Positions 28,898-37,462 are shown, counted from the stretch's first letter. The stretch is 43,083 nt of DNA from Acidobacteriaceae bacterium (GCA_027449545.1 DAIDLI010000173.1:1-43083), one strand, 5' to 3'. Notes: generated from the sequence alone by a model not told the origin. Made by a program: numbers and translations.

Positions 28898-29853
28898 CGG
28901 TTGGAGAAGCAATCGCGGTAAGCAAGCCGGCTGCCGGCGCCCCCGTGCGCGGCACGCAACTGCTGGTGGAACACATGGGCACCGTGATCAAGCGGCCGGT
29001 GCTGAGCCTGCTTGAGATCGGCTGGCGTTGGCTGGTCGGCATCCCCTTCTTGTGGGTGTTCTGGAACCAGTGGCAGAAGGTCCTCGCCGTCTACCCCGTC
29101 ACTGCTTCAGGATTCACTCAGGTCGACACCGTGAATCCCTGGATCGGCCTCGTGCAGATGGGCGGCGTATGGAAGTACTACGCGCCCCACGCTGCCGCCA
29201 TCCTCCACTGGCTCCTGCCCCTCTTCGCCTTCGTGTGGGTGGTGGTCTCAGCCGTAGGCCGCAACCTCATCCTGATGCGCATGAACCCCGGCGTTCGCTT
29301 CCGCCCGCTGGGCATGATGCTGTTGCAGGCCGTCTGGCTTGCCCTCGCCGCGCTGGCCATCTGGGGCTGGTTCGTCTCGGTGCAGTGGACCGCGGTTACG
29401 CACTTCCATCCCGGCGCAGAGCCGGAGCTGGTCGGCTTCTTCATCTGGTCCATCTTTCTTTCGCTGGGCTTCTACAGCGCTTTTGCGCTGTTGAGCTGGC
29501 CCTTCTCGGTTGCGCCCATTCTCATGCTGATGGAAAAGCGCTCCGCGCTCTCGGCTCTCGGTCAGGGGCTCCGCCTCGGGAAGGAGTTTGGCAGCAAGGC
29601 CGCCGAGATCAACATGACCCTGGGAGTCGCCAAGCTCGGCATCATCGTGCTGGCTATGGTGCTCTCCGCCGCGCCCTTGCCCTTTGCCGACGAGCTCAGC
29701 CCCGGCGCCCTGCGCCTGGTCACCTGCGCATCCTTCCTCTTCTACATGATCGCCAACGACTACTTCCAGGTCGTCCGCCTGCGCGCCTTCGTCGAGTTTC
29801 GCAAGATCTTCCGCGGCAGCATCGCTGCTAGCGGCAGCATCGCTGGTAGCTGA
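28894..29853 (+). CDS. Conserved-looking membrane protein of unknown function
   Basis: A 319-residue integral membrane protein with about five or six hydrophobic segments (near 45-60, 95-120, 140-160, 180-205, 245-265, 272-290). The start is GTG at 28894, sharing GTGA with the leuS stop, so it is translationally coupled to leuS. No catalytic motif is seen. The C-terminal tail repeats SGSIAxS. I do not recognise a family, and the coupling to leuS says little about its job. Confidence 0.8.
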   Translation: MTVGEAIAVSKPAAGAPVRGTQLLVEHMGTVIKRPVLSLLEIGWRWLVGIPFLWVFWNQWQKVLAVYPVTASGFTQVDTVNPWIGLVQMGGVWKYYAPHAAAILHWLLPLFAFVWVVVSAVGRNLILMRMNPGVRFRPLGMMLLQAVWLALAALAIWGWFVSVQWTAVTHFHPGAEPELVGFFIWSIFLSLGFYSAFALLSWPFSVAPILMLMEKRSALSALGQGLRLGKEFGSKAAEINMTLGVAKLGIIVLAMVLSAAPLPFADELSPGALRLVTCASFLFYMIANDYFQVVRLRAFVEFRKIFRGSIAASGSIAGS

Positions 29854-29855
29854 TT

Positions 29856-30104
29856 TTATCGATGCGGGCATCCAGGCCAGCAACACGGCCTGCGCTTGCC
29901 CTCTTTGAGCTGCCGGCAAACTCGCTCGACATGCTCTCGTCTGGTTGCCTCTTTCTTCACCGACGTCACCCAGCAGATCCATTCATTGCGCGCCAGCGGG
30001 GTAATGTCCTCCCACCTCTCTCGCGCGGCCGGATCGGCGACCAGTGCCTGCCGCAGATCCGCCGGCACGGTATGCACGACTCCCGATGAAAGCTTCTCAG
30101 GCAT
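29856..30104 (-). CDS. Small YdeI/OmpD-associated-type protein
   Basis: An 82-residue protein resembling the conserved C-terminal part of the YdeI/OmpD-associated (bacteriocin-protection) family: LRQALVADPAARERWEDITPLARNEW, and then ICWVTSVKKEATRREHVERV. It ends CCWPGCPHR. The ATG at 30104 has AAGGAAG just upstream; an open frame extending to 30290 runs through the repeat cluster and is rejected. Full-length YdeI proteins are larger, so this is a short form. It converges on the leuS-linked membrane gene with a 2-nt gap. Confidence 0.8.
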   Translation of the reverse strand: MPEKLSSGVVHTVPADLRQALVADPAARERWEDITPLARNEWICWVTSVKKEATRREHVERVCRQLKEGKRRPCCWPGCPHR

Positions 30105-30194
30105 GGTCTTCCTTTCGTGGTGCCCGGGTCTCCTGTTTTTTGCGAACAGCCCTGGTACTCCTGCTCGGCCGCGCCAGCGCTCGCAGGTGGCCGG

Positions 30195-30234
30195 GTGCCC
30201 CAGGTCCCCGGCTTTTGGGGACCTGGGAAAGCAC
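30195..30234. repeat. Dispersed GTGCCCCA-type hairpin (copy C)
   Basis: CCCAGGTCCCC (30199-30209) pairs with GGGGACCTGGG (30217-30227), an 11-bp stem with a 7-nt loop. Flanking GTGC (30195) and GCAC (30231) pair too. The tail GGGAAAGCAC is identical to copy D. It sits between nth and the YdeI-type gene. Confidence 0.85.
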
Positions 30235-30259
30235 AATTCTGCGGGCGCGCAAGCGCCGT

Positions 30260-30300
30260 CTGCCCCACCGCAGGTGGCCGCCTGCCCCACCGCAGGTGGC
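30260..30300. repeat. 19-bp direct repeat next to nth
   Basis: CTGCCCCACCGCAGGTGGC occurs at 30260-30278 and 30282-30300, only 3 nt apart. Further CGCAGGTGG copies lie at 30182 and just after 30300. Each unit contains its own short inverted repeat (CCACCGCAGGTGG). The array adjoins the nth stop codon. Confidence 0.85.
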
Positions 30301-30308
30301 GCAGGTGG

Positions 30309-31013
30309 TCAGCTCTCCCAGGTCTTGTCCTTGGACCGGCACAGGGTCTCCAGGTTGCACTTATCGCATTTCGGACTCCGCGCCACGCACACCTGCCGCC
30401 CGTGGTGAATCACCTGGTGCGAGTAGCTGAGCCAGCGCTTCTGCGGAAGCACCGCCATCAGCTCCCTCTCCACCTCTTGCGCGGTGTCGCCCTTGGCCAG
30501 CTCCAGCCGCCGCGAGATGCGGAACACGTGCGTATCCACCACCACGCCCTCGGCCTTGCCGAACGACACGCCCAGCACCACGTTCGCCGTCTTGCGCGCC
30601 GCTCCCGGCACCGTGATCAGCTCGGCAAGCGTCTGCGGCACCTTGCCGCCGAATTCCTCCGTGATCTTCTTCGCCGCCCCTTGAATCGACTTGGCTTTGT
30701 TGCGAAAGAACCCGGTGGTGCGCACCAGCTCTTCCAACTCCGCGATCTTCGCCTTGGCCATCGCCGCCGGGGTAGGGAAGCGCCGAAACAGCTCCGGCGT
30801 TACCATGTTCACCCGCGCGTCGGTGCACTGGGCGGAGAGGATCGTCGCCACCAGCAGCTCCCACGGCGTGCGATGGTTGAGCGCGCACACCGCGTCCGGG
30901 TAAGCCTCATCGAGCCCCTTGAGAATGGCCTCAACCCGTTCCGGCGCCAGCGGCCCGCGGGCAGACTTCCTGGCAGGCGCTTTCTTGTCAGTTGCTGTCT
31001 TTTTTACCGGCAT
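30309..31013 (-). CDS. nth: Endonuclease III (DNA glycosylase/AP lyase)
   Basis: A 234-residue base-excision repair enzyme that removes oxidised pyrimidines. The catalytic Lys141 follows the helix-hairpin-helix, and the catalytic Asp160 is in VVVDTHV. The [4Fe-4S] cysteines are Cys209, Cys216, Cys219 and Cys225, exact C-x6-C-x2-C-x5-C spacing. The hairpin reads TVPGAARKTAN where the family usually has LPGVGRKTAN, so one DNA-contact glycine is Ala. A basic N-terminal extension of about 20 residues (VKKTATDKKAPARKSARG) is not part of the E. coli enzyme. Confidence 0.95.
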   Translation of the reverse strand: MPVKKTATDKKAPARKSARGPLAPERVEAILKGLDEAYPDAVCALNHRTPWELLVATILSAQCTDARVNMVTPELFRRFPTPAAMAKAKIAELEELVRTTGFFRNKAKSIQGAAKKITEEFGGKVPQTLAELITVPGAARKTANVVLGVSFGKAEGVVVDTHVFRISRRLELAKGDTAQEVERELMAVLPQKRWLSYSHQVIHHGRQVCVARSPKCDKCNLETLCRSKDKTWES

Positions 31014-31060
31014 GGATAGGAGTGTAATCGCTCGACCGCCGAAGCGTGGTCAACGCGCCG

Positions 31061-32221
31061 TCACTTTGCGGGTGAGACCGTATAGGTGAGGCCGGATAGG
31101 TCGCCCGCGACTTCCAACGGGGAGGTCAGGATGCCGTATTGGATCGATGATTTGGGATTGCTGTCTCCGCCGAGTGCGGCAACGCGAACCAGATAGTTCC
31201 CAGGCACGACGAGACGAAAGCGGAAAGAGCCGTCGGGCCGGATGTCGGTCTGGCGGATCGGGGACTGGTCATCAGGGTCGAGAAGACTAACTGTACCTTT
31301 CGTGATCGTGCGTCCGTCCGGGAGTGCGTTCACTGCTCCAACGAGGGTATACAGACCGTTCGTCGGAATCTCAATGTCGATGTCGGAACGATCTTCCCCC
31401 TCCTGGAGTTCAATCGGCGACGCATCCTTGAGCCTGAACTTATCTCCATTGAACACTGCCAGCGAATCAGCGCCGCCGCTCTCCAGGACCACACCGAGCC
31501 CCTCGATCACACGCGGCTCGGGCAAAGTTGCCTTGATCGTGTAGGTGCCCGGGACCAGACCTTCGATGAAAAAGCGTCCGCGATCGTCCGCGTAATGCGG
31601 TGTGGTCATGCGTTGATCGAATAGGTATTGGTCCTCGTATCGCTTCCATTTGCCAACGCTATCTTTGCGATAGAGATCAATACTCGCCCAGTACGCATAC
31701 CCACCGTCATCGAAGCGGACCGATCCTTCGATTGAACCTCCGCGCACCAGCGTCAACTCTGCAGTCGTCTCGGCGCCCGCAGCCACACGAATGCGCGGCA
31801 ATAATTTCTCCAGGGCATCGAGAGACTGCGATGCGTCGCCGAGCGCTCCGGTGGTTGCGAGTCGATAGGGATCGAGATAACCAGCCGATTCCGCGTAGAC
31901 GTAATACTCACCGTCAGCAACGCCCGTGATCTCGAATCGCCCGTCGATATCCGTGACGGCTGAATACGACTTTGCACGCACCTTCTTCCAGTCGGATGCT
32001 GTCAGCCTCTCAATGCCGACTGCTCTTGCGTTTGCCAGAGCCTGGATTGGTTGCAGACTCACAGTCGCAAACCGGCACGGTGTGCGCGTGTCGGAGCAAT
32101 AAACGTGTCCGGTGACCGCGCCGACTCCCGCGGCAGGACTTTGTGCGCGAAGCACGGCGCCAAAGGCCACGGCCAACAATAAGACGATCAAAATACGCCG
32201 CACAATGGACCCCCGGTTCAT
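31061..32221 (-). CDS. Secreted carboxypeptidase regulatory-like domain protein
   Basis: A 386-residue exported protein. A signal peptide (about 8-26, ending LRAQ) is followed by several Ig-like carboxypeptidase-regulatory or transthyretin-like repeats, each with a DGRFEITGVADGEYYVYAES-type ending: near residues 90-110, 215-235 and 325-350. The N-domain contains a CSDTRTPC pair that may form a disulfide. Such proteins are common in Acidobacteriota and presumably work at the cell surface; no catalytic residues are seen. The ATG at 32221 lacks a ribosome site; a GTG at 32203, preceded by GGGGG, is a plausible alternative that keeps the signal peptide. Confidence 0.82.
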   Translation of the reverse strand: MNRGSIVRRILIVLLLAVAFGAVLRAQSPAAGVGAVTGHVYCSDTRTPCRFATVSLQPIQALANARAVGIERLTASDWKKVRAKSYSAVTDIDGRFEITGVADGEYYVYAESAGYLDPYRLATTGALGDASQSLDALEKLLPRIRVAAGAETTAELTLVRGGSIEGSVRFDDGGYAYWASIDLYRKDSVGKWKRYEDQYLFDQRMTTPHYADDRGRFFIEGLVPGTYTIKATLPEPRVIEGLGVVLESGGADSLAVFNGDKFRLKDASPIELQEGEDRSDIDIEIPTNGLYTLVGAVNALPDGRTITKGTVSLLDPDDQSPIRQTDIRPDGSFRFRLVVPGNYLVRVAALGGDSNPKSSIQYGILTSPLEVAGDLSGLTYTVSPAK

Positions 32222-32267
32222 GGAGGATCAGGATATCAGTCGAGCGTTGGCGGCGATGGTGCGTCCG

Positions 32268-33098
32268 TTACAACTTCCCCTGGAGCCACCCGGGCAGCCC
32301 GTCCACCGCCAGCCGCACCCCAATAAAAAACTGCCCGAACAGCGCATACACCGCGCTCACCTCATCGAAGCGCATCTCGTAGATCAGCTTCTTGAAGGTC
32401 ACCGGGTCTTCGGCGAACAGATCCACGCCCCACTCCCAATCATCCATGCCGATCGAGCCGGTGATGATCTGCTTCACCTGGTCGCCGTACCGCCGCCCGA
32501 TCATGCCATGCTCGTGCATCATGCGCTGCCGCTCGGCAAACGGAACCGTATACCAGTTCACCTGCTCGCCGCGCTTGCGGTCCATCCCGTAAAAGCACAG
32601 GTACTTGGCCTCGGGCACGCCAGGGAACAGCCGCGGCCTCATCGCCTCGGTGCCGCGCTTCAGCGATTCGGCAATCTCCGCGTTCCACTCCGGCGTGTGC
32701 TGCACGTAGCCCTTCGCCGCCGCGGCTTCGTAGGTCTTGCGTGTCGACTCGTACAGCCCCAGTTCCACTACCGACACGTACGAGTGAACCGGCGTAAGGA
32801 AATCGTAGAAGCGCGTCTGCGCCAGCTCCAACTCCACCTGGTTCAGCGCTTCGAGCGAGTCGCGAAAGTGAACCAGGATCAGATCGCCCTTGTGTCCCAG
32901 CTCCGAGTACATTGCCGTCTGCACCGGACCCTCCGGGCGCGGCCGCTCCAATCTCTTGAGCAGGTCCAAGAATTCCGCAACGACGCTTGCCCGCGCGTCG
33001 TCCGCGCAGGAGCGGAACGCCTTCCAGTCGAAGCGAAAAAACTGATGCAGAACGCTGGAACCTTCAAGCGTAAGCGGAACGGGCAGGAAATCGGTCAA
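32268..33098 (-). CDS. hemQ: Coproheme decarboxylase HemQ (chlorite dismutase family)
   Basis: A 276-residue enzyme that decarboxylates coproheme to haem b in the coproporphyrin-dependent pathway. The axial His197 is in MMHEHGMIGRRYG, and the catalytic Tyr170 is in YLCFYGMD, matching S. aureus Tyr145 by position and spacing. It also shares FITG-type ITGSIGMDDWEWGVDLF and YEMRFDEVSA. The Tyr argues for HemQ rather than a true chlorite dismutase. It starts with TTG at 33098 behind a strong GGAGG. It is divergent from dedA. No other haem gene is in the window. Confidence 0.92.
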   Translation of the reverse strand: MTDFLPVPLTLEGSSVLHQFFRFDWKAFRSCADDARASVVAEFLDLLKRLERPRPEGPVQTAMYSELGHKGDLILVHFRDSLEALNQVELELAQTRFYDFLTPVHSYVSVVELGLYESTRKTYEAAAAKGYVQHTPEWNAEIAESLKRGTEAMRPRLFPGVPEAKYLCFYGMDRKRGEQVNWYTVPFAERQRMMHEHGMIGRRYGDQVKQIITGSIGMDDWEWGVDLFAEDPVTFKKLIYEMRFDEVSAVYALFGQFFIGVRLAVDGLPGWLQGKL

Positions 33099-33142
33099 GG
33101 TGAACCTCCGGCTTTCATCCTAGCAAAGCACCGCATTGCAAA

Positions 33143-33158
33143 ATGCATACGTGTGCAT
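33143..33158. promoter_or_regulatory. Near-perfect palindrome between hemQ and dedA
   Basis: ATGCATAC-GTGTGCAT (33143-33158) is a 16-bp palindrome with one mismatched pair. It lies 45 nt from the hemQ start and 72 nt from the dedA start. It could be an operator shared by both genes; no regulator is evident nearby. Confidence 0.4.
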
Positions 33159-33230
33159 CGTTTTTTCTGCGCTTTTGGCCGCTTCTGCGCGAAAAATCTG
33201 CCCCGCCGCGCTTTTATACTGAGGAGGCTC

Positions 33231-33866
33231 ATGAGTGAAAAAATTCTCGCGCTGCTTGTCCAGTTCGTAACCCACGTGATTCAGACCGGCGGCTATGCAG
33301 GCATCGCAGCCTTGATGGCAATCGAATCGGCGTGCGTCCCGCTGCCCTCCGAAGTCATCATGCCCTTCGCTGGATACCTGGTGTTTCTGGGCCATTTCAA
33401 TCTCTTTCTGGTTGCCACTGTTGGCGCGCTGGGCTGCAATATCGGCTCCGCGGTGGCCTATTGGATCGGCGCCAGCGGCGGACGTCCGCTGGTCGAGCGC
33501 TATGGCAGTTGGGTCCTGATGAGCCGTCACGACCTCGACCGCATGACGCGCTTCTTCAACCATTACGGCTCCATCACCGTTTTGCTGGGACGCTTGCTGC
33601 CGGTGGTGCGCACCTTCATCGCGCTTCCCGCCGGCATCGCCAAAATGCCGCAGTGGCGCTTTCACATTTACACCTTTGTAGGCTCATGGCCGTGGTGTTA
33701 CGTGCTGGCCTATGTCGGCATGAAGCTGGGTGAGAAGTGGCACACCGATCCCCGCTTCGAGCAGGCCTTCCACCGCTTCCATCTAGCCGTCGAACTGGCG
33801 CTGGCGGCCGCGCTGGTGTGGTTTGTCTGGTCCCATCTCAATCGCAGGCGTGCCAACGAGGCCTGA
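33231..33866 (+). CDS. DedA family membrane protein
   Basis: A 211-residue inner-membrane protein of the DedA/VTT superfamily, some members of which flip undecaprenyl phosphate or phospholipids. Signatures are ESACVPLPSEVIMPFAGYLV, NIGSAVAYWIGASGGRPLVERYG and FFNHYGSITVLLGRLLPVVRTFIALPAG. The re-entrant-loop Glu and Arg are present. The ATG at 33231 follows GAGGAGG closely; the open frame extends far upstream but only through hemQ antisense. It is followed by inositol-phosphate synthase after 84 nt. Confidence 0.93.
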   Translation: MSEKILALLVQFVTHVIQTGGYAGIAALMAIESACVPLPSEVIMPFAGYLVFLGHFNLFLVATVGALGCNIGSAVAYWIGASGGRPLVERYGSWVLMSRHDLDRMTRFFNHYGSITVLLGRLLPVVRTFIALPAGIAKMPQWRFHIYTFVGSWPWCYVLAYVGMKLGEKWHTDPRFEQAFHRFHLAVELALAAALVWFVWSHLNRRRANEA

Positions 33867-33950
33867 GATCTTTTCCGGGCCCGCGCGCAGGTGGCAGGCC
33901 TGGTTGATTTGAAGCGTGCAGTCCCAAGAACGAAGAAAGGTTGGTAACAA

Positions 33951-35276
33951 ATGGCAACTCAGCAACAGAACGGCCAGGTAGCACCGGCCAAAGGAAAACT
34001 GGGCGTGATGATCGTCGGACTTGGGGCTGTGGCCACCACCATGATCGCCGGCGTGGAAGCTGTGCGCCGCGGGCTGGCCAAGCCGATCGGCTCGCTCACC
34101 CAGATGGGCACCATTCGCCTCGGCAAGCGCACCGAGAACCAGTCCCCGCTCATCAAGGACTTTGTGCCGCTCGCCGATCTCAACGACATCGTCTTCACCG
34201 GCTGGGACATCTTCGAGGACAACGTCTACGAGTCCGCCGCCCACGCAGAAGTGTTGAAGCCGCAGATTCTGGCGCAGCTCAAGCCTTATCTCGAAACCAT
34301 CAAGCCCATGCCCGCCGTCTTCGACCAGTTCTACGTCAAGCGCCTGCACGGCACCCACGTCAAGAAGGGCAAGAACAAGCGCGATCTCGCCGACCAGGTC
34401 ATCGCCGACATTCGTGAGTTCCGCAAGAAGGTCGATCGCGTGGTCATGATCTGGTGCGGCTCGACCGAGATCTTCATGGAGCCCACCGCGGTCCATCAGT
34501 CCATCGAGGCCTTCGAGAAGGGCCTGGAGACCAGCGATGCAGGCATCGCTCCTTCGCAGATCTATGCGTATGCGGCTCTCAGCGAGAGCGTGCCCTTCGC
34601 CAACGGCGCCCCCAACCTCACTGTCGATATTCCCGCCCTCGTCGAGCTCTCCAAGCGCAACGCCGCGCCCATCTGCGGCAAGGACTTCAAGACCGGCCAG
34701 ACCTTCATGAAAACCGTGCTCGCCCCGGCCTTCAAGGCGCGCATGCTGGGCGTCAACGGATGGTTCTCCACCAACATCCTCGGCAACCGCGACGGTGAAG
34801 TGCTCGACGATCCCCAATCCTTCAAGACCAAGGAAGAGTCCAAGCTCGGCTCGCTCGAGTACATCTTCCAGCCCGAGCTCTACCCGGATCTCTACAAGGA
34901 CATCTACCACAAGATCCGCATCAACTATTACCCCCCGCGCGGCGACGAGAAAGAAGCCTGGGATAACATCGATATCTTCGGCTGGCTCGGTTACCCGATG
35001 CAGCTCAAGGTCAACTTCCTCTGCCGTGACTCCATCCTGGCTGCCCCCGTGGCGCTCGACCTGGTGCTCTTCCTCGACCTCGCCAAGCGCGCTCCGCAGC
35101 TCGCTTCGCTCGGCGTGCAGGAGTGGCTGAGCTTCTATCTCAAGTCGCCCCAGACCACCGACGGCCTCTACCCCGAGCACGATCTCTTCATCCAGTCCAT
35201 GAAGCTGAAGAACACCCTGCGGCACGTCATGGGCGCGGAGTTGATTACCCACCTCGGGCTCGAATACTACGACTAA
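33951..35276 (+). CDS. ino1: Inositol-3-phosphate synthase (MIPS)
   Basis: A 441-residue NAD-dependent enzyme that cyclises glucose 6-phosphate to myo-inositol 3-phosphate. The N-terminal Rossmann motif GLGAVATTMIAGVEAVRRG and the inositol-1-phosphate synthase segments GNRDGEVLDDP and NIDIFGWLGYPMQLKVNFLCRDS are clear. Lys residues in SFKTKEESK are part of the active-site region. The product could feed inositol lipids or soluble inositol solutes; no other inositol gene is present. AAAGG lies before the ATG. A very long hairpin (35314) follows the stop. Confidence 0.94.
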   Translation: MATQQQNGQVAPAKGKLGVMIVGLGAVATTMIAGVEAVRRGLAKPIGSLTQMGTIRLGKRTENQSPLIKDFVPLADLNDIVFTGWDIFEDNVYESAAHAEVLKPQILAQLKPYLETIKPMPAVFDQFYVKRLHGTHVKKGKNKRDLADQVIADIREFRKKVDRVVMIWCGSTEIFMEPTAVHQSIEAFEKGLETSDAGIAPSQIYAYAALSESVPFANGAPNLTVDIPALVELSKRNAAPICGKDFKTGQTFMKTVLAPAFKARMLGVNGWFSTNILGNRDGEVLDDPQSFKTKEESKLGSLEYIFQPELYPDLYKDIYHKIRINYYPPRGDEKEAWDNIDIFGWLGYPMQLKVNFLCRDSILAAPVALDLVLFLDLAKRAPQLASLGVQEWLSFYLKSPQTTDGLYPEHDLFIQSMKLKNTLRHVMGAELITHLGLEYYD

Positions 35277-35313
35277 GACTGAAACAACCGCATTGTTCAC
35301 GCGCCAATCACTC

Positions 35314-35375
35314 GCGTTTTGCAAAGACAGGAGCGCCACCGTTGCGGTGGCGCTCCTGTCTTTGCTGCAAAACGC
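35314..35375 (+). terminator. Very long hairpin after ino1
   Basis: AAAGACAGGAGCGCCACC (35323-35340) pairs perfectly with 35346-35363 over a 5-nt loop. GCGTTTTGC (35314-35322) pairs with GCAAAACGC (35367-35375) across a 3-nt bulge. This gives 27 bp in all, far longer than a normal terminator, with no T-run after it. It is probably a transcript end or RNA-stability element, possibly a repeat unit. Confidence 0.75.
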
Positions 35376-35469
35376 TGCCCCCACCCTGCCTGGGGCTGCC
35401 AAAGGCCCGTAGACCCACATCAATTCGGCGCGCGATGGGCGGCTTAGAGAACGCCGAGATTGATCGGGG

Positions 35470-36777
35470 TTAGGAATTTGTCTCCAACCATGCCTCCGTT
35501 TCTGCGTTTCTTGCTTGCCACCTCTCCGCAACCGGAGCTGCTACAAAGTCTCGCACCGCAAGATAACCTAACGCGCCTAGGAATGGATCAAGCGGGCACA
35601 TTCGATATGCCTCCGGATGCACGAAGTAATAAAGAAAGGGATAGAAAAATAGAACGCCGCCGAACAATATCGCTTGTTGCGGGTCGTGTTGCCAAGCCGC
35701 CACGAGACCCAAAATACCCAGCAGAGTAAGTAGAGTGCGCAGCGGGATGTTGGCCACGTCCATCGGCTCCTCAGCAAGATAAACGGGCAGGAAACTCCAG
35801 TATCCGGTCCAAAGGTAGACCGCCCGGCGGACACAGCGGATGGCATACCAGTGCTTGTGCTCCCCGATATAGAGTCTCGCTTCCTGCATCTTATGATCCA
35901 TGAAAGCCATTTCGCCGGCGCGGTATTCGGCTAACTCCCCGGCGTCGTGGTTAGGATGAAACTGCATGCCGCTCCAGTGGATGGTACCGGGGTGATTGCC
36001 GATGTACATCTCGAGACCTAATCCGGAACGCACGGGAATAAAACGATGGAAGACAATGGCATTCCGTATCATCCACGGGGAGAGAGTGACAATCAACACG
36101 AAAGCGGCTGATGCGGCAGGTGCCAGCCATCGTGCGCTATTCGAAGCCAGTCGCCAGGTGCAGAAGCATAAAAGAAACGCAGCAACCGACAAAACCGACG
36201 GCTCCGCGAGAGCTGTCAATCCTGCGACAAGGCCAAACGTAACCCACAAGCCAAGCCTGGCGCAACCTGCCATTCGCTGTGCCAGATAGACCAGCCAGCA
36301 TATGCCCAAAGTCAGCAGGTGAGTGGGCCAGGGCCATTCTGCGGCAAAGTAGATTCCATACGGCGAGAATACCCAGGCCCAACCCGCCCAGATCGCTGCC
36401 TGTTGACCGAATGCATTCCTGGTCAGAAGGTAGATTGGGATGCATACCAGCGCTGAGAGCATGCAATCAAAAGCCAACGCAATGGCAATTGATGTTTCTG
36501 TATTGATGCCGAAGCAGCGATAGATAGCCGCGAGAATCAGCGGGTAAACCGGTGGCACGACTGCCGAAGGCTGGTTCACACCAGTTCGCCAGGGGCTTCC
36601 AAACCCGTGGCCGTGGATAAGTGCGATGGCGACATTCCCGGGCTCATACTGGGCGAGGTATCGCGGATTCCTCCACTCGCCGATGGTGAAGGGAATCACA
36701 GCAAGTCGTATCCCAAATGCCACCAAAGCTACAATCACTAACTTCCGAGTGTTCCCTCTCAAAGTCAGTTCCTCCAT
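35470..36777 (-). CDS. GT-C-type membrane glycosyltransferase (ArnT/PMT-like)
   Basis: A 435-residue polytopic membrane protein with about ten hydrophobic segments. The first periplasmic loop carries the acidic pattern QYEPGNVAIALIHGHGFGSPW (Glu45), typical of GT-C enzymes that use polyprenyl-phosphate sugars. NQPSAVVPPVYPLILAAIY and the later APSPWMIRN-type segment LSPWMIRNAIVF also fit. The acceptor is unknown. Base composition is lower in GC than the ino1 side, which suggests a transferred or faster-evolving region. The next feature upstream is a gene desert. Confidence 0.78.
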   Translation of the reverse strand: MEELTLRGNTRKLVIVALVAFGIRLAVIPFTIGEWRNPRYLAQYEPGNVAIALIHGHGFGSPWRTGVNQPSAVVPPVYPLILAAIYRCFGINTETSIAIALAFDCMLSALVCIPIYLLTRNAFGQQAAIWAGWAWVFSPYGIYFAAEWPWPTHLLTLGICWLVYLAQRMAGCARLGLWVTFGLVAGLTALAEPSVLSVAAFLLCFCTWRLASNSARWLAPAASAAFVLIVTLSPWMIRNAIVFHRFIPVRSGLGLEMYIGNHPGTIHWSGMQFHPNHDAGELAEYRAGEMAFMDHKMQEARLYIGEHKHWYAIRCVRRAVYLWTGYWSFLPVYLAEEPMDVANIPLRTLLTLLGILGLVAAWQHDPQQAILFGGVLFFYPFLYYFVHPEAYRMCPLDPFLGALGYLAVRDFVAAPVAERWQARNAETEAWLETNS

Positions 36778-37269
36778 TCACCGCTGAGTTCGGTCCGGCC
36801 CTCCGGACGCGCAAACACACAGTTCTAAAACGGAAAGACATACTGATTCCGCAGTTGGACCAAAAAATGATTGGGAAATGAATCAAAACATCGTATCACG
36901 GCAGGGAGGGGCAGCCAAGCTATCGCGATCATATAGATTGAAATGTCGGCATGGCACTCAAAGGCTCGCCCTCTCAAAACTCCTGCTCGAATGGCGTTCC
37001 GTAACTCCATAAGAGTGCCTGTCTCTCAAAGGAACTGGGGAGAATCGGGATATTGCCTACACGAGTGTCTGCCCAGGATAGGTGCGATGCCCAGCACAAA
37101 AGAACACATCGCAAAGTGTGGGGCTGTTTGCACTTAAGTAAAGTGTGTAAGTAAGCGACAAGCCTTGGTTCAAGGCCGGCCTGCAATACATTGCGGAGCG
37201 AGGTTCTCCGATTCAGTAGGGCAGGTAGCCCGCTCAAATTTTCAGGTTTTGTGATCTCACGACCTTCGG

Positions 37270-37314
37270 TGCCCCATCCAAGCCGCGCCTTTTGCGGCTT
37301 GGGTGGGAAAGCAC
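37270..37314. repeat. Dispersed GTGCCCCA-type hairpin (copy D)
   Basis: GTGCCCCATCC (37270-37279) leads into CCAAGCCGC (37278-37286), which pairs with GCGGCTTGG (37294-37302). GGTGGG then pairs back to CCCCATC with one wobble, and the copy ends GGGAAAGCAC. It has the same frame and the same 3' tail as copy C. Confidence 0.85.
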
Positions 37315-37423
37315 GATTGTTCGCCTTCCTTCAAGCGAATCCCCTGCGGGCACCAGCTTCCCGGGTCGGCATCAACCCATCTTAGACCTATATCGCTCGC
37401 CACCCGACCGAGATTCGTGGTCT

Positions 37424-37462
37424 CCCACCCATCCACGATGAGCCTGTGGATGGATGGGGCAC
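37424..37462. repeat. Dispersed hairpin, reverse orientation (copy E)
   Basis: On the minus strand it reads GTGCCCCATCCATCCAC from 37462. The arms CCATCCAC (37429-37436) and GTGGATGG (37446-37453) pair, with outer pairs beyond a single mismatch. It lies 110 nt from copy D and points the opposite way. Confidence 0.75.

Noticed and set aside
30260..30309. Possible CRISPR-like array
   Set aside because: Only two full 19-bp units with a 3-nt gap, no spacers of even length and no cas genes.
32268..33098. True chlorite dismutase
   Set aside because: The catalytic Tyr of HemQ is present at the expected position and the overall sequence matches Firmicutes-type HemQ more closely.
33783..35531. 582-codon minus-strand open frame across ino1
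   Set aside because: Antisense to a clear inositol-3-phosphate synthase; its product is Leu/Val/Gly-rich low complexity.
37141..37260. tRNA-like fragment around a GGTTCAAGG sequence
   Set aside because: No acceptor or anticodon stem could be paired around it.
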